From Hydractinia symbiolongicarpus (taxonomy: Eukaryota > Cnidaria > Hydrozoa > Anthoathecata > Hydractiniidae), in NCBI RefSeq assembly GCF_029227915.1, contig NC_079878.1, positions 744,001-808,000 on the forward strand: 64,000 nt of DNA, in the 5' to 3' direction. The notes under the pieces are model-generated. The model saw only the letters and a list, made by a program, of their open reading frames with translations, was not told the DNA's origin and did no database searches. Of the stretch, positions 26,651 to 40,002 are shown one piece after another; the stretch's first letter is position 1; each line of letters begins with the position of its first letter. The translations under genes were made by a program, and so were the position numbers.

Positions 26651-29600
26651 ACAAAAAACATGGCAATGCGTTGAAAAAGTTTTTGATTGAAATGAGTAAG
26701 TATAAATAGGTGAAAAATCAAAATATTATAACACATTTGATTTTATTAAATATATGTAAAATTGCCATAACTTGCTTATACCCCATTTACACCTAACATA
26801 ACTGGTTTAAATTAAACTGCTTTTACTTAAACTGATTTTCATTAAAACTTGGTTCTTACATGTACCATTCACACCTAAAGTTCAAAACACGTTTGCCACG
26901 ATCAAGAATAAAATTAAGTATGCTTAATATTCTGACTTAAAGCCTCTTTGAAAGGAGTAAAAAATATTCTGTGGTCAGAACCATGAATAAAGTTTATAAA
27001 GAATCTATCTGATAACTAGGTTAGCTACCCCATAATAATATTTCTTTAAAATATATTTAACTGTAACAACAATCGTCTTTTTCCTTTTAAAACTTCGTTG
27101 TAGCCTAATAACAAAGTGTCTTCAGATGTACAACCTCGTGTTTACTTTGCATATTGGAATCCTTTTTCCCTATGAATTTGTAGCTAGCTACTTCTCTAGA
27201 TATGCATAACCACTATAATAGTTCCACCAGCGTAAAATACACCAAAAGGTTTTCTTCTGAATAAAAACTTAATTCGAATATCAGTCCAACTAGCTACATT
27301 TAATTTTTTATATTTTACTTCATTTATCTTCTAATGTTGTGAACAACTTTCTCGTGCTGTACGAGCACACCAGCGATACGCCATTTTTGCTTACGTTTAA
27401 ACATGGTTTTCAATAAAGCATGAATAAAACAACCTCAACAAGTTGTTTTATTAAAACTAAGTTTATTAAAATAGGCTTCATTATAACAGGTTTTACTGTG
27501 GTATGAACGGTATATATAAAACATGGTTTTATAAAACCACATTAAAACATGTTTTAACTTTAGGTGGGAATGGGGAATTTGTTTAAAATGTCTCCACCCT
27601 TATGTCGTATTGTTAACATTAATTTCATTTGCTGATATAAGAGAACTGATTTTATTACACTATTTATTTTGTTGTAATTTTTTTAATTTATTCCTTTCAT
27701 ATCTTCAAGGATATTTGTTTATCATGTTTTAGAAAGTAAAAATTTTGATGATATAAAACGTGCTACAAACCGTGCAGCTGCAAAGTTATTTTTTGTTCAA
27801 AGAGCAACCAGCTGTAAGTTATTTTAGATTGTATCTGTAACCAAACTTTTATGTTTGTCTCATGGAGGTTTTAGTAGAAGTAAAGTAAGCAGATAGATGA
27901 TATTGGTAACACATCACAGGTGTTAAAATTTTTAAGTAGAGAAGGTAATTTCATGATGGGCACCAGTGTTTACACATATCATTGATACCATCTACATAAT
28001 TGATGGGGAATTTATACTAGAAAGTTTTCTTTATCATGGCAAAGATACTTAAAGCTTCTAAGTATCTTTGCCATGGTGTACATGCAACACAAAAGAACCA
28101 ATACATCATTTTTTTGGCAATAAAGCGCGTCCTTAATCTTTTACTTGTTTTTTTTATAATTTCTAGTGTACCTTGTGGATATTTATAACATTATCGAAGC
28201 ATTCCGTGAAAATGGTTTGAATACATTAGATCATTCAGCTGAGCTTGACGAGCCACGCTTAGAATGCATCATAGCCAGTATTTACTATGCATTGTACAAA
28301 CGGTTACCTTCTACACATGCTGTTGATGTGGAAAATTGCATTGAGATACTAACACAATGGATCATGCATACATATGATAGGTGATGATGCTTTTTTGTTA
28401 CCTTGCCATTTTTACACTTTAGAAAAAGTTTCCAGTGAATAGTGGTTGTGAATTTATCTCTACACCATTTCCGAAGTCCATTTTTTTGTGGTGCTCTTCA
28501 TGACTTGTAAGTCGTGCATAGTTGTAAGTTGAGAACATTAAGCATCATTATGGCTGGCTTTGCCCTGCAGTGGCACCATAAAATCATGAAGAATTGATCT
28601 TACAGACTTCATTCTGAATTTGAAGAAAGTTTTTGAAGAATAGCAACAGATACAAAGTAAATATATTTTAATGTATTTACCTCCTTCTTTTCTTCATGTA
28701 GTGATGGAATTGGTAGGATTCGAGTTTTATCTGTAAAGACAGCATTGTCCACTTTATGTGAAGGAAGGCTTATTGACAAATTCAGATGTAAGTTTATGTA
28801 TCAATTAATTGCACTTATTATTCCGTCCTATAAGGAGCCTTAATTATTTTATGTAAATCACTAAAGATATTACAGTGTATGTGAATTAGGAATTTGACAT
28901 GCTCAATGAAGGTCTTGTTAAATTGTTGCTACTTTTCTGCACCACATGCTACTGTTGATCTTGTGGTTCAAACCTCGACCAATCATGCTGGAGACTATAA
29001 AAGTTTAAATCTATCCTTTTTGCTTAATATTCAGCATAAGAATAATAGGATTGATATCTGAGGCGGTTGGCTAGTTGAGTAGCTGTTATGCTTGCACATC
29101 TTCTGTAGCTTAAATGGGTGCTCTAAATGCACTAGAGCCTGCTTTGCAGGACTGTCAGTAAAGTACACATTAACAACAGCGTATTTTATAAAAGAACAAT
29201 AAGCAAAAAATAAAAAAAATTACTTAAATAGGAGTTAAGAAATGATCGTCCACATATTTCCAACATTCTCGCGTGTCTTCTTTATTTGTGTATTTATGTT
29301 CATACTGTTTATTGTGCCTCTTCCTCAATGTTTCTATGTTAGATCCTCAATGTTTCTATTTTAGATGTGTTCACACAAATTTCAGAAAGCAACGGAATTT
29401 TAAGTGTAGCGAAACTTGACAATTACTTGCGAGATCTACTTACGGTGAGTGGCTAACTATAATATTATTGCTTTGTTGGAATTTACCCCCAGCAAACATT
29501 TCAGTTGTGTTTCTTTGTTTTTAGTTGCCTTGTGCTGTTGGCGAAGAACCGAATTTCAGTTATAGCGAGGATATACTGGATTCTTTTTTTCAACCTGGAG

Positions 29601-32600
29601 TAAGTTATAGACTTGGATAATGTATCATTATTAACTGATAGCTATTTTCAACCGGTTTTAAGGGAAATCCGTTGCTTTGATTGGCTAATTTTACCCTCGG
29701 TTTTAACGTTATTCAAATACTTCAACGCGTGTTTTTGATTCGAGGCAACCATGGTGTTGTAGTATATACCTTTTGTGATCATTGTAGGCATTAAATCGAA
29801 CACATACAAAACTGGATGATTTCTTGAACGCCTTTATGAATGAGAATGCAAATGGAGTTCTGTTGTGGTTACATATGTTCAATAAGATTTCAAAAGCTTC
29901 ATGTGGTGAGAATGTTTCGTTTTATGTTTGAGCGAATGAATGAATAAATGGATGAGTGAATGAATGAATGAATGAACGAATGAATGAATGAATGAATAAA
30001 TGAATTATGTTTCATGCAGCATTGCATTTGCTGAAACTTTTTAAAACCCTGCATAAATCAGTTATATTCGTTAACTTGCTTTGTATAAGCGTAAAAAGAA
30101 TGAAGGAATGTGTATTAGTCGCGCATTCATCAAGTTTTATAGGTAGAAATAAAGTGTTTTTACCGAACCTTTGAAACAAAAGAATAAATAAATTCAAAGT
30201 TTATTTCGTATTTTGCTTTCTTTATCAGTTGAACATGCTATCCTATGCAAAGGCTGTGGCAAAAAGGATTTTACAGGCTTAAGGTATGTTTAATTCTTCC
30301 TGATAAAGATTTTGTTTTGCCGAATCATAAATGTTTTAATTATTTTAATTCCTTTATTTATTTATTTACAAAATTTGTTTTTCTATAGATATAAATGCCT
30401 GACATGTTACAACTATCAACTCTGCCAAGTAGGTTATTTTTAGTATGAAATCTAATATAAAGCTATTAATAGACTTGTTGATCACGGTCAACTCTCGATA
30501 ACTCGAATCTTCAAGGGACTGAGTGAAATAGTTTTTCTTAAATGTTTGAATTAAACGAAAATTTCATTAAGTCAAATTTAGTCAAAAAATAGTAGTTCGA
30601 TTTAGAGCGGTTTTTTTTAAGAGAGCATGCAAGTCCCTTGTAAATTGCATTTGAAAGGGAACATTTATATTACGTCATGATTTGATGAAGCTAAGGAAAC
30701 TTAAAATCGGACATTTAGTTTGTCTTTGATTTCCTTTTCTCAAGTAAAAACTTACCCGAAGAAATTAACCTCGGAGAACTAAAAAGTAGGTCAAGTTGAC
30801 GAATGTTTGAGTTATCCAAAGTTCAAGTTAACCGGTTTTTTTATAAAAAAGTATAGAGATAAGTTTAAAGGTTCAAATTAGACGGTGTTTCAGTTACCTG
30901 GAGTTCACTGTATATTTTTTTGTGTGTTAGGACTGTTTTTGGCGTGAGCGGGTGTCTGGATCTCACAAGGCTGACCATGATATGAAGGAGTATAGCTCGT
31001 GGGTATGTATGATATTTGAAAATGTCATTCTCATGCTCAGTAAGCTGGCAACAAATTAATTAAAATTGGAAGAGAGTTAAGAAAGTGATCAAAATTTAAA
31101 CCAATCAAAAAAATATAAAAAATTCATGAGTCCGTTGAAGTTGCCTTTCCCTAAAAAAATTATTTTCGCGCTAGTCTGTTAAAAATCATTTGGCATTTTT
31201 CTCTTCCATTTTTATTTCTGTGTATTAATCATTTTTATAAGAAAATAGTATTATCTGATCGGGAAACGTCTGGCATTGGACTATGTTTAGAGTTGACACT
31301 GACTATAAGTTATGTTTGCTGATACAAACAAGCAAAGCTGTTTGATTGACCGACTGTTGCTCTTAAGTAATGGGGAGCATGCACTGTGTTTACTCAGTTT
31401 TCCATTCCACTTAAAAACTTCTAACTAGTTGGTTTAAATGATTATTTAATTTGTGTAAATGAGATTGATGTTTCTTTTATGATTTCATCGTATATTTTGC
31501 AACAATAGGCTGTTTATATGAAATTACAAAAGAAAGAATTGGTTATGCTAGAAGATAGGAGTAAATCATTTTATCTGTGGATTTCGTTTTATAATTTATG
31601 AGAATGTAATAATAAGTTTAGTTAAAATATTCGTAAAACGATCTCTTTTAAGTACGTACACCACAAAAAGTAAATCCTTGACCCTTTATTTTTTACCTTT
31701 TAATAATGAAAGATGAGTGAACCAAATTTTAGAACGTTCAGAATATGCAAAAAAAAATCTTTATCAAAGGAATAAATGTTTAACACAGTAAAACTCATAT
31801 TAAAATTAAGTTATGGCATGTCTGGTATTTTTTCAAGGTTTTTTTTGGGTAAGTCCACTTTGCTATTTGCATGTTGTTATTTGTTGACGATGGCCTTGCA
31901 CATCTGGGCCACCATGTTCTTCCTGTAAGTGAGACAAAGTTGATCAACACATTTGAGAATGAAATAATAATTTTATTTGTTGTGAAATATTTCGTGTTAA
32001 GATCTTCACCTTCTTTGTACATTTCTTTCCAAAAGAATTAATTCTTTCACTTCTCCTTTTTATCTCTTTTTGCTGCAGGTGGTTTTGAGTAATGCCAGTA
32101 AAATTGGAACAACTTATAATAAAGGCAATCACCCAGATACACCTGCATGCTAAATCTATTTCTCTACTATTCAATTTAACAAATATTTTTTAAGCGACGA
32201 GATCGTTTTAAATGAAATTGATATTAATAGGTTAAGAACGAAACTTTGTTTATGTAATTACTTCTTGGGAATATGGAAGCTAACCGGTCGCCATCTTGTA
32301 TGTTTTTCTGTAGGCCATTGCACAGTAAGGTAGAACAATTTCCATCCGTACACTTTATCTTTTTCTGGTGTTGCAATTTATGACATTGACCGTCTTTTAA
32401 TCCGTCATGGAGACGTCACAAGATAGTGTTTAAAGAAGACGTCAAATTATATTTTAAGACGTCAAAAAAGCGTATCTAAAGTACTTTGTTTTTCAGACGT
32501 ACAACTTTATCGTCTTTGTTAGGAACTACTAAAGAGCCTGGGAACAAACCTGGTGGTCACTATTGATATTCAAGTCGAAAGCACGAGTTTTACAAAAAAG

Positions 32601-35600
32601 CAACCTGAAACTTTAGTTATCTCTACCGATTATAAAAAAGAGGTTATGTCACGGGTTGTCAAGCATAGTTTCTCAAAATGTTGTTAAACTAGGTGACAGA
32701 CGTGCGGGGTTTCTGGTCTTGTTTATTCAACATTCCTTACGTTGTATTTACGAAAAAGTAACAAGTAGATTGCTATGTCTTTCTTTAGAATAAGGGTGAG
32801 AAAGGAACTTCAGTGAGGAAGAGACTGTTATGCTCTCCTTCGAAAGCTAGTGGACAAAAACTTCCTGATTATCCCAAAGAACCGGAACCGAATAAAACTC
32901 TCGATTTGAGCAACATTGTGTAAGTAATTACCTAATCACATTTCTTTGGAAATTTTGTAATTGTAAAACAAAATCAAGTATTACTTTCGTCTTGTGTTCT
33001 TTCAGTCCACCGCTACCTTCTTCAGAGCCTAACTCGCCAAACGCAACATTAACTCGAACGCCTCGCTTCATGATGGGCAGCGTGAGTCAGCATTCTAATT
33101 TATCACGAACCAGCAGCACGAAATACTCGCAGGATTCTGTCACAAGGTATTTTAACATCAACAATATTTAGTTTTCAATGCCATAACTCACTCAACCTCA
33201 ACAAAATCAATCATGTAAATTTACTAACACCCGTACCCAGAATGATACGATTTTATCATCATATACTATGTACTGATGCTCTAATAAGGGTGCTTCAAAA
33301 GGGCGTGTCTACAGCTCTCCTTAAAAAATGTAAAACTATAAAAGTGCGCAAGTGCAGCAACAAATGCATCTTCCACATGCTACAGGAAAGCACAATTTGA
33401 ATGTCAGTTATGTTGGTAGGTTCCGGTTTTTGAGGGTGGCGTTTTAATTTGTGTTTTGTGGCTAGCCTATTATAAAACCTGTGTATTATTTTGTTATGAA
33501 ATATTTTTCACCAACCCTTGTAATGTTTTTAGACAAGACGACGAACACCGGTTAATATCACTTTACGCGCAAAGGTATGTTAAATCTCGTGTCATATTTG
33601 GTATGTATACAATACAACGGTTGTTTCTTGTTTTTAATTCGATCATGTGTTAGATGGAGCGAATGTTATTTCTTGCTTGTTTCAACGCTCGTTTCTCATT
33701 TTTTATTTTGCGTCGGGAAAAATATGCTAACTTGAAATGACATTGCAAAGGTAGCCTATTATAGAATGGTTGTTTTTACTCTTTAAGAAATATCCTCGTG
33801 CAGTTTTTAACTGTCAGTTCTCGTCATACTTACTTTATAGTGCGGATTATTTTTCGATAGGTTGGCTGAGGACTCATTAAACCGCAAGGTATGTGTCCTA
33901 CCTAACATTTCTCTGTTTAGTTTTACACTAGTTGTGTGAAAAAGTTACTGCTTGATAACCTTACAGTCTCATTGTTCATCATATCACTTGTAATAAAAAA
34001 GGGAAAAGAATTTATTTAATTTTGCGTCTGGACAACATTTTAACAACCAATAAAAATTCCGAACGCCCTATGTTTTAATGTAATAAAAATCGAGCCTATT
34101 AAGCGCCGACGTTTAAACTTAGGACTGTCGCCATAGATGCTTTATAAGAATATCATAATTCTAACCAGGCTGGTCTATTTTTCTAAATAATAAACCTTTT
34201 GTTTTTTACCTGAAATCTCAAACAGATTTTTTACAGTACAGTGACACATTGGTGCAACCGCCAGGCAACTTTTTTTTGTTTAAATAGAATGAGTTGCAAC
34301 CTACGCATGTGTACCTGCTCCACTGTGTTACTTTCACTTATACAAACTAGTTATCACCGTCGAGAACTCGTTCCTGCGTAGCGACTGATCATTTCAAACA
34401 TATATGTTTGAGTGAGTGTAAATGATCTCCCAAATCCGACGAGTACTGTTTTTTTGGCCTCGCGAAAACAATAGATAACATGGCACCAAATCTGCGCACC
34501 AAAGTTCAACTCTATACATAAAAAACGGAATAATATGGGGGAAAATATCGTGCCCTAACTGACTAATAAAGCGAACGTATTCTAAAAAAAAATTGACGCT
34601 ATTCGCTTTGTCGGCTACTATCCATCTGTTTGTATGACTGTGTACAACGCACTCGATCTATGTGCTGCCAAATGATTGTGTTGCTGGTAGTACAACGGGT
34701 GTAGTGTCAACAGAATGGGAAGTGTTGCCTAATTCATTGGATTTAAAAGCGAAAAAAGAAATTGATTAAATTTAAAAGTTCCTTTTTTTGTTTCTGCAGG
34801 TTTCAAAAAATATTTTTGTGTATGCTGACAAAAGTGTGTTCTTCACTCTGCGTTCCCTTCATAGAGCCCGAGCAAAACAAGTAGTTCCAGCATCACAGCA
34901 TCTGAACCAACTTCTGAACAAAAAGAATTGATTTCGAATCTGGAAGAACGTAACAAGTAACGCAGCTTATTAATACTTTCTTATTTATTTATTGGTTGGT
35001 GAAACAAATGTCAACAAGGGACGTTTTGAGGATTGTTGGTTGGTTATTCGCACTGAAGGAAAATCTTAGTAAAAAAGAGAAAAGCAACCTAGTTTCTAGG
35101 ACTCTATTTTTATCCGACTGATATCGATCATGCATAGGTTCATTCTGTCATACAATTTTCGCGGATATGTAATTTTACAAATGTTGTGGTTTGTACTTAT
35201 TTTTAAAAAGTTTATGCTGACTCAGCGTTGTTGACATTTATTTAACTCAGGTCCCTTCTATCAGAAATTCGTCTGTTAAAAGCCGAACATGAAGAAGCCA
35301 TTCAAAACGCGCAGCAAATGGGCTGCGATCCTAACCTATTGACCGAGTTGCACGCATTACGTCAAAGAAAAGACGAACTTGAAATGAGAATGTCGGCGTT
35401 ACAAGAAACTCGCCGCGAACTCATGGTCCAATTGGAGGGCTTGATGAAGTTATTAAAGGTGAGTTTAACGTAACAATTTTCATGGTGACATTAATGTTTA
35501 ATCTTGCTCTTGTGTTAACAACTCACTAAATCTCATTACTAATCACAACAAACACATCGTCTATACACATAGCTTGTTTTATTTTGTTCAAAGTTTGATC

Positions 35601-36244
35601 GAATATATATGTGTGTACTGTAATGCTTCGATTAAATGCCGCGCGTTCATTTGTCATTTATTTTCGCGTGCGCTTGTTAAATTTTGTTTTTATTTAAGCC
35701 TGCGTTTATCAAATTTAGGGCTTGTATGTCAAGTTTTACTTTTTGAATTATAAGCACTTGTGGTCGTTTTCAATTTTCGAATGAAGTTACCTATTTATTG
35801 GAAAAAGATTTGTATAAACGCCTCTTATTAGACAGGTTGTTAATTAGAAGGATGCGTCTTTTCACAAAACAGAAAGGGCGTTGAAAAAAGAGAAAGTTTA
35901 ATCAAAGCATTATGGTATTTTTCTTTTATTTTTATTAAAGTTTTTTCCTCTCTTTTTGCAGAACTCAGATGCAAATAATGGCGCGACGCACGAGAACTAA
36001 AAAAACTAAAAACAAACAAAATGTTTTACTCGATTACCGCGATATTCATCTGTTATTGAGTGTTAATTGGAATTGACTGAGCAAGATTAGACATTGTTGT
36101 TCATTGTTTTTGGGTTTACAGAAGACTTACACGGATAGACAGCTTGAAGAGAGAGAAATTATTTGCTCTTAAAAAAAGGCTACATGAATTTTCTGTACAG
36201 TATACTCACAAAACATTTTTCTTATAGTTTAATATAAATATATA

Positions 36245-36277
<33 letters not shown>

Positions 36278-38943
36278 CTTTAGATGTTATACTGTTGCCA
36301 GTCTTGTGCTTTTTAGTTTTGGTAGTGTGAGCGTTACTCATAGGGCGCAAAGACAGGGCGGAACATAATAAAACTGGTTTCTTACTTCTACTCTCAGTTC
36401 ATAACTAGCGCCATATACTCACACACGAAAGCAAATTCTTGATACGTTGTAGTGTATTTATGTATATAACATAGAATAATTTATTGCCGGTTTTGTTGAA
36501 CAGGGGGCGTTAGTATTTTGAGAGATCAAATCAGGTATTTCTTTGGGTTCCATTAGCATTATGTGTACTATACAATAACCGCCCTCCACCCCCTCGGGTC
36601 ATTTAACAAACATCTTGGTTTAACCAAATTAATTTGTCCCTTAAGAAACCCTTTGATGAAATGAACTGTAGTATTTTTAAACTTTGTGTCTCTACAGGGC
36701 TCGTTAAATCAAGAGTTTTCTATAGTTAGTTCACACCACTTTTCTCGATACACCAAGATCGGCAATAAAACTTTAATATCAATAATAGAGATATATTTTT
36801 TTGCATATTTACTTTTTTTGTAAAAAACAAATTTTTTATGTTATCAATGTACTTCTTTAGGTTAGTTGTAAAAACACTATCATTTAACCAGGCACCACGA
36901 AAATTCTTTTTATTGGCCAATAAGAACGTTATAATTATCAGCTGACCAATAAAAATTCGCCTTTCTTTTTCACCAATGAAATGGTGCTTTTGGGAACTCT
37001 AGTTTTAATATTATAGAAGAGAATTTTTTGTTTACATTTTTTTCAAGTTTATACTTTTTTTTATTTGTATTGTTTATATTAATATTTTTTGTTTACAAAA
37101 GGGTTGCACTTGTTTAAGGGCTGCACCAAATTTACCACAACAGAAAGTATGCTTTGCTTGTATTCCCCAAAAAAATACCTAGCGCGATATTCTTTTGAAT
37201 ACCTAACGTACAGATTGTCTTTAATTTGATTGACTCGCGAGTCCTGCTTTTCTGGCGTACTTAAATATGTTTGTTGTTCTGTGTCGAGGTCGCGATATAG
37301 ACTTATTATCATTGTAAAAAAAATTATGTTAGTAGAGGTTATTTTTCAAATTTTTATGCCTTTGTAACTTTAGTTCATACATAATACATAATAAAATTAC
37401 AAAATGTAAAAGTGAATTCTGTAGATAAGTATTTCAACTGTATCAACACATCCACCAAGCTATTTATTTGTCACTCTACACTTTGTTTTTTAAGTTTTTA
37501 TTCTATTTTTTTAGCACAATCAGATGAATAGTCCTCGTCACGTGACACGTGTGGCATCAGGCGCAGGGCTCAGTGAGATGGCATCTAAACGCCCTTCTGG
37601 ACCGCCCGCTGGTGGTAACTCGTTACTTATGCGCGGAGTAAATGGCGAAGTAAAAGAGGCCTTTGGTAATTTATTTATCTTACCTTTAGTTTTCTAAAGT
37701 AAAAGCAGAGAAAATACGAGTTGTACAATAATGCAGTACAATAATGTATAATAAGTTGTTTATCAAAGAAATCTATGCGTAGAAAGTAGGCCGTGGACTG
37801 TTTTTCTAAGAAATCTATGCGTCAAATGTAGGCCGTAGACTGTTTTCCTAAAAAATCTGTGCTTAAATTTATGCCATGGACTGTTTTTCTAATAAATCTA
37901 TGCGTCAAATGTGACCGTGAACTGTTTTCCTTAAGAAATCTATGCGTCAAATTTAGGGTGTGGACGGTTTTCTTAAGATGTCTATGCGTCGAATTTAGTC
38001 CGTGAACTGTTTTTCTAAGATTCCTGTGCGTCAAATGTAGGTTGTGGACTGGTTTTCTAAGAAGAACCCAACCATAGGTACGGGGTGATGATTTTGTATC
38101 TGTTCTTTTAACAGTTCTGTTTTAACTTTATGAATTAGGCAAAACTACAGTCAAAGAAGGCTCGTGCGGCCAGGATTTACGTGTTGATTTGATGACTGCA
38201 GTTGAAGAGGTTACAACTGCTATGACGAGTGTTGTCAAAGAACTTAAAGGTAAAACTATGGATTTGTGTTAGCATTGTGAATTTTCCAGATTTGATCGCT
38301 GACTTTATGTTTGTTGTGTCATTTGTTGTTGCCGTGCTGTTTTTGGTGTAACAAATGTTGTTGGTTCTGCTTTCCATGTGTTCTTTGTCGTCGTCGTCGT
38401 TATAACGTTGTCGTTGTTTTTTAATGACTTCCTTCATTTAAAGATGCTCGACTGCAATAATCACTGTTTATTGACTATGCAAGTGTCCTTGCCTTCGTCT
38501 TCGTCGTCATTGCTGACCAGAATTATTACGTCTTCGTCATTTTTTTTGCTTTTATTGTCGTTATCATTTTTGTTATTGTAATTACCGTCGTCATTGTCAT
38601 GGTAAATGTCGTTGTTTTTTAATGTCGTTTTCGTTGTGCCGTTCCCTTTGTTGGTGTTGTCATATTATTGTCTTTGTTAGCTATTGTATTTACCAATAAT
38701 ATAAAGCTGCAAAATCCAAAGTTATTGTAACCTTGGCCGATGTTTTTGAGTCTTAGCTTTGTATTGGACAGTACAGCATGGAAAACTGTCCAATGTCAGT
38801 TATGTAATCTTTCTTTTCTGCTAGATGGAGGGAGAACAACAACATCGTCTCACGCCACGTCTTGCAATGATGATGCAAAACTAACCGATATCCGTCCTGT
38901 GAATAGCACTCAAATTAACAACACCGAAGTTCGCGTATACTAG
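26647..38943 (+). CDS. DTN: Dystrobrevin (dystrophin-complex scaffold)
   Basis: Dystrobrevin binds dystrophin and syntrophins under the plasma membrane. Exons read in phase: 26647-26695, 27733-27813, 28167-28380, 28702-28787, 29365-29444, 29525-29599, 29788-29905, 30229-30283, 30389-30428, 30931-31002, 32789-32919, 33006-33146, 33533-33574, 33861-33888, 34865-34956, 35251-35458, 37515-37665, 38139-38249 and 38825-38943, giving 630 aa. Residues about 10-230 form the EF-hand-like region ([16 protein letters not shown]). A ZZ finger at 235-285 has candidate zinc ligands C241, C244, C256, C259, C265, C268, H278 and H282, plus the family signature NYQLCQDCFWR. A coiled coil spans about 420-504 ([20 protein letters not shown], then [12 protein letters not shown]). 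The tail resembles the family's VQEAF and VKEL motifs. There is no spectrin-repeat or WW region, so it is dystrobrevin and not dystrophin. The start is the ATG 16 nt after a strong splice acceptor. An alternative last exon lies at 35962-36000. Confidence 0.93.
26781..27575. mobile_element. Inverted-repeat element in dystrobrevin intron 1
   Basis: The ends are CCCCATTTACACCTAACAT on the left and, on the reverse strand of the right end, CCCCATTCCCACCTAAAGT. Repeated AAAACATG and GGTTTTA motifs fill the interior. There is no coding sequence; it is probably a MITE. Confidence 0.55.
28930..29170 (+). repeat. tRNA-derived SINE, family B, in dystrobrevin intron 4
   Basis: Shared blocks in order with the reverse complement of 45190-45481: TGTGGTTCAAACC (B-box-like), GAGACTATAAAAGT, ATCTATCCTTT, AGGATTGAT, GAGGCGGTTG, CTAGTTGAG and TAAATGCACTAGAGCC. 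It is decayed. Confidence 0.65.
29925..30003 (+). repeat. (GAAT)n microsatellite in dystrobrevin intron 7
   Basis: Tandem GAATGAATGAAT tetranucleotide run with a few substitutions, starting just after the exon ending at 29905. Confidence 0.85.
30481..30912. mobile_element. Mariner/pogo-like MITE in dystrobrevin intron 9
   Basis: The left end CACGGTCAACTCTCGATAAC and the reverse complement of the right end (ACAGTGAACTCCAGGTAAC) are similar. This GTGAACTC...AACT style of terminus is typical of pogo/mariner-derived MITEs. The right end stops about 18 bp before the next exon (30931), so part of that intron's polypyrimidine tract directly abuts the element. Confidence 0.5.
35612..35860. repeat. 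Decayed relative of the 11787-13386 element
   Basis: Begins TGTAATGCTTCGATTAAATG and later contains ATAAACGCCTCTTATTAGAC, both matching the ends of the element at 11787-13386. It lies in the dystrobrevin intron before the alternative last exon. Confidence 0.45.
35962..36000 (+). CDS. DTN: Alternative last coding exon of dystrobrevin
   Basis: A strong acceptor (CTCTCTTTTTGCAG) leads into [12 protein letters not shown] and a TAA at 35998-36000, in phase with the coiled-coil exon ending at 35458. Its use gives a 516-aa protein that keeps the EF-hand region, ZZ finger and coiled coil but lacks the 126-residue tail. An AATAAA signal lies at 36367-36372. Short C-terminal dystrobrevin isoforms are known in animals. 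It could also be an unused pseudo-exon. Confidence 0.6.
   Translation, partial: NSDANNGATHEN
36248..36276. repeat. (AT)n microsatellite
   Basis: Uninterrupted AT dinucleotide run between the two alternative 3' ends of dystrobrevin. Confidence 0.9.
37778..38065 (+). repeat. 42-bp minisatellite in a dystrobrevin intron
   Basis: About seven imperfect copies of a 42-bp unit with core GACTGTTTTTCTAAGAAATC and TATGCGTCAAATGTAGG. The minus-strand open frame across it is repeat translation. Confidence 0.85.
38387..38670 (+). repeat. GTC/GTT-rich low-complexity intron segment
   Basis: Recurrent TCGTCGTCGTCGTT, CTTCGTCTTCGTCGTCATT and similar triplets in the last intron of dystrobrevin. No coding potential is supported. 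Confidence 0.7.
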
Positions 38944-39268
38944 ATCACTTGGTTGTGTTTTTTGTTCGTCAACTTGGTCTCAAGGATGTGTACACTGTAT
39001 TGACTTTAATGTCACCGACACTCGCATAATTGTATATTCTGGTAAACACAATATGTCGAAGCAAAGCTGATGATGGTACACTTCTAAAACGAATGTTTTC
39101 TCAACAAGTTTTTAATCTGGTATCTGGAGAGAAATGACAACATGATAGAACATGTTATTCTATGATATATCAATGAAATCTGGTATGTTATTCCACGTTA
39201 GCAACTGCACCAAAATCATGTTATAGCGCGTTCAACCACGGTCTTATTAGGATATATTGATAGCTACG

Positions 39269-40002
39269 TTAAGCGAATTAATTTTCGCGCGGATTTATAT
39301 CCACGAATTCTGCGTATTTAGCACGCTTATTCGCGCCGTTTACGTTTGCTAAATAACGGCGCGAAACAACCGTTTGACGGGAATTTATTCTCTTATTTAA
39401 TTTATATTATTTAATTTCAGTTTTGTTTATTCTTATTTTAACTTTTTTTACATTTGTTTTTCTCATTGTTTGAAAACTAATAGTTGTTAATGTAATAGTT
39501 CTGGGGTATAATAAGTTTAGAGTTTTTAAGTTGAACTTGAATTCTTGCCCTGGATTTGCGGGGACTTAATTTCGCGGATAAGGTCATGATAGCAATTTTT
39601 GAAGAAAGTAAAATAAGTTGTCTAAAGGGTTTGAGCCGAATGGAACTATCTCGTCAACCCTTGTTACACCGGTCAATTCTACACCGAACCGAGACAAAAT
39701 GTAGTTTTGCATTTTAGTTCAAAGCTCTTTCAACACAACTATAACGTCAGGTAGAATAAACACAATTAGATAAAAAACGAAATTAAATTCTAATTGATTT
39801 CAAAAAAAGTTATCTTTTCATCTTCAGTACTCGGTTAATTAATTAAGCCTACAAAAAAGGAAGCCTCTCACTCAACTATACGCAGGGACAAATTTTCGCG
39901 GATGGCCTGTTTCAAAATTTTCAAAGTGACATATTTTCGCGGATAGTACCCAAATCCGCGAAATGCGCGAAATTTAATCTCCGCAAAAATTTATCCCATT
40001 AA
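39269..40002. mobile_element. Inverted-repeat element with TTCGCGGA motifs
   Basis: The left end TTAAGCGAATTAATTTTCGC and the reverse complement of the right end (TTAATGGGATAAATTTTTGC) are alike. TTCGCGGAT-type words recur in both orientations (39290, 39573, 39896, 39935, 39955). It is non-coding, probably a MITE, and may carry the dystrobrevin 3'UTR or lie just beyond the coding end. Confidence 0.5.
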
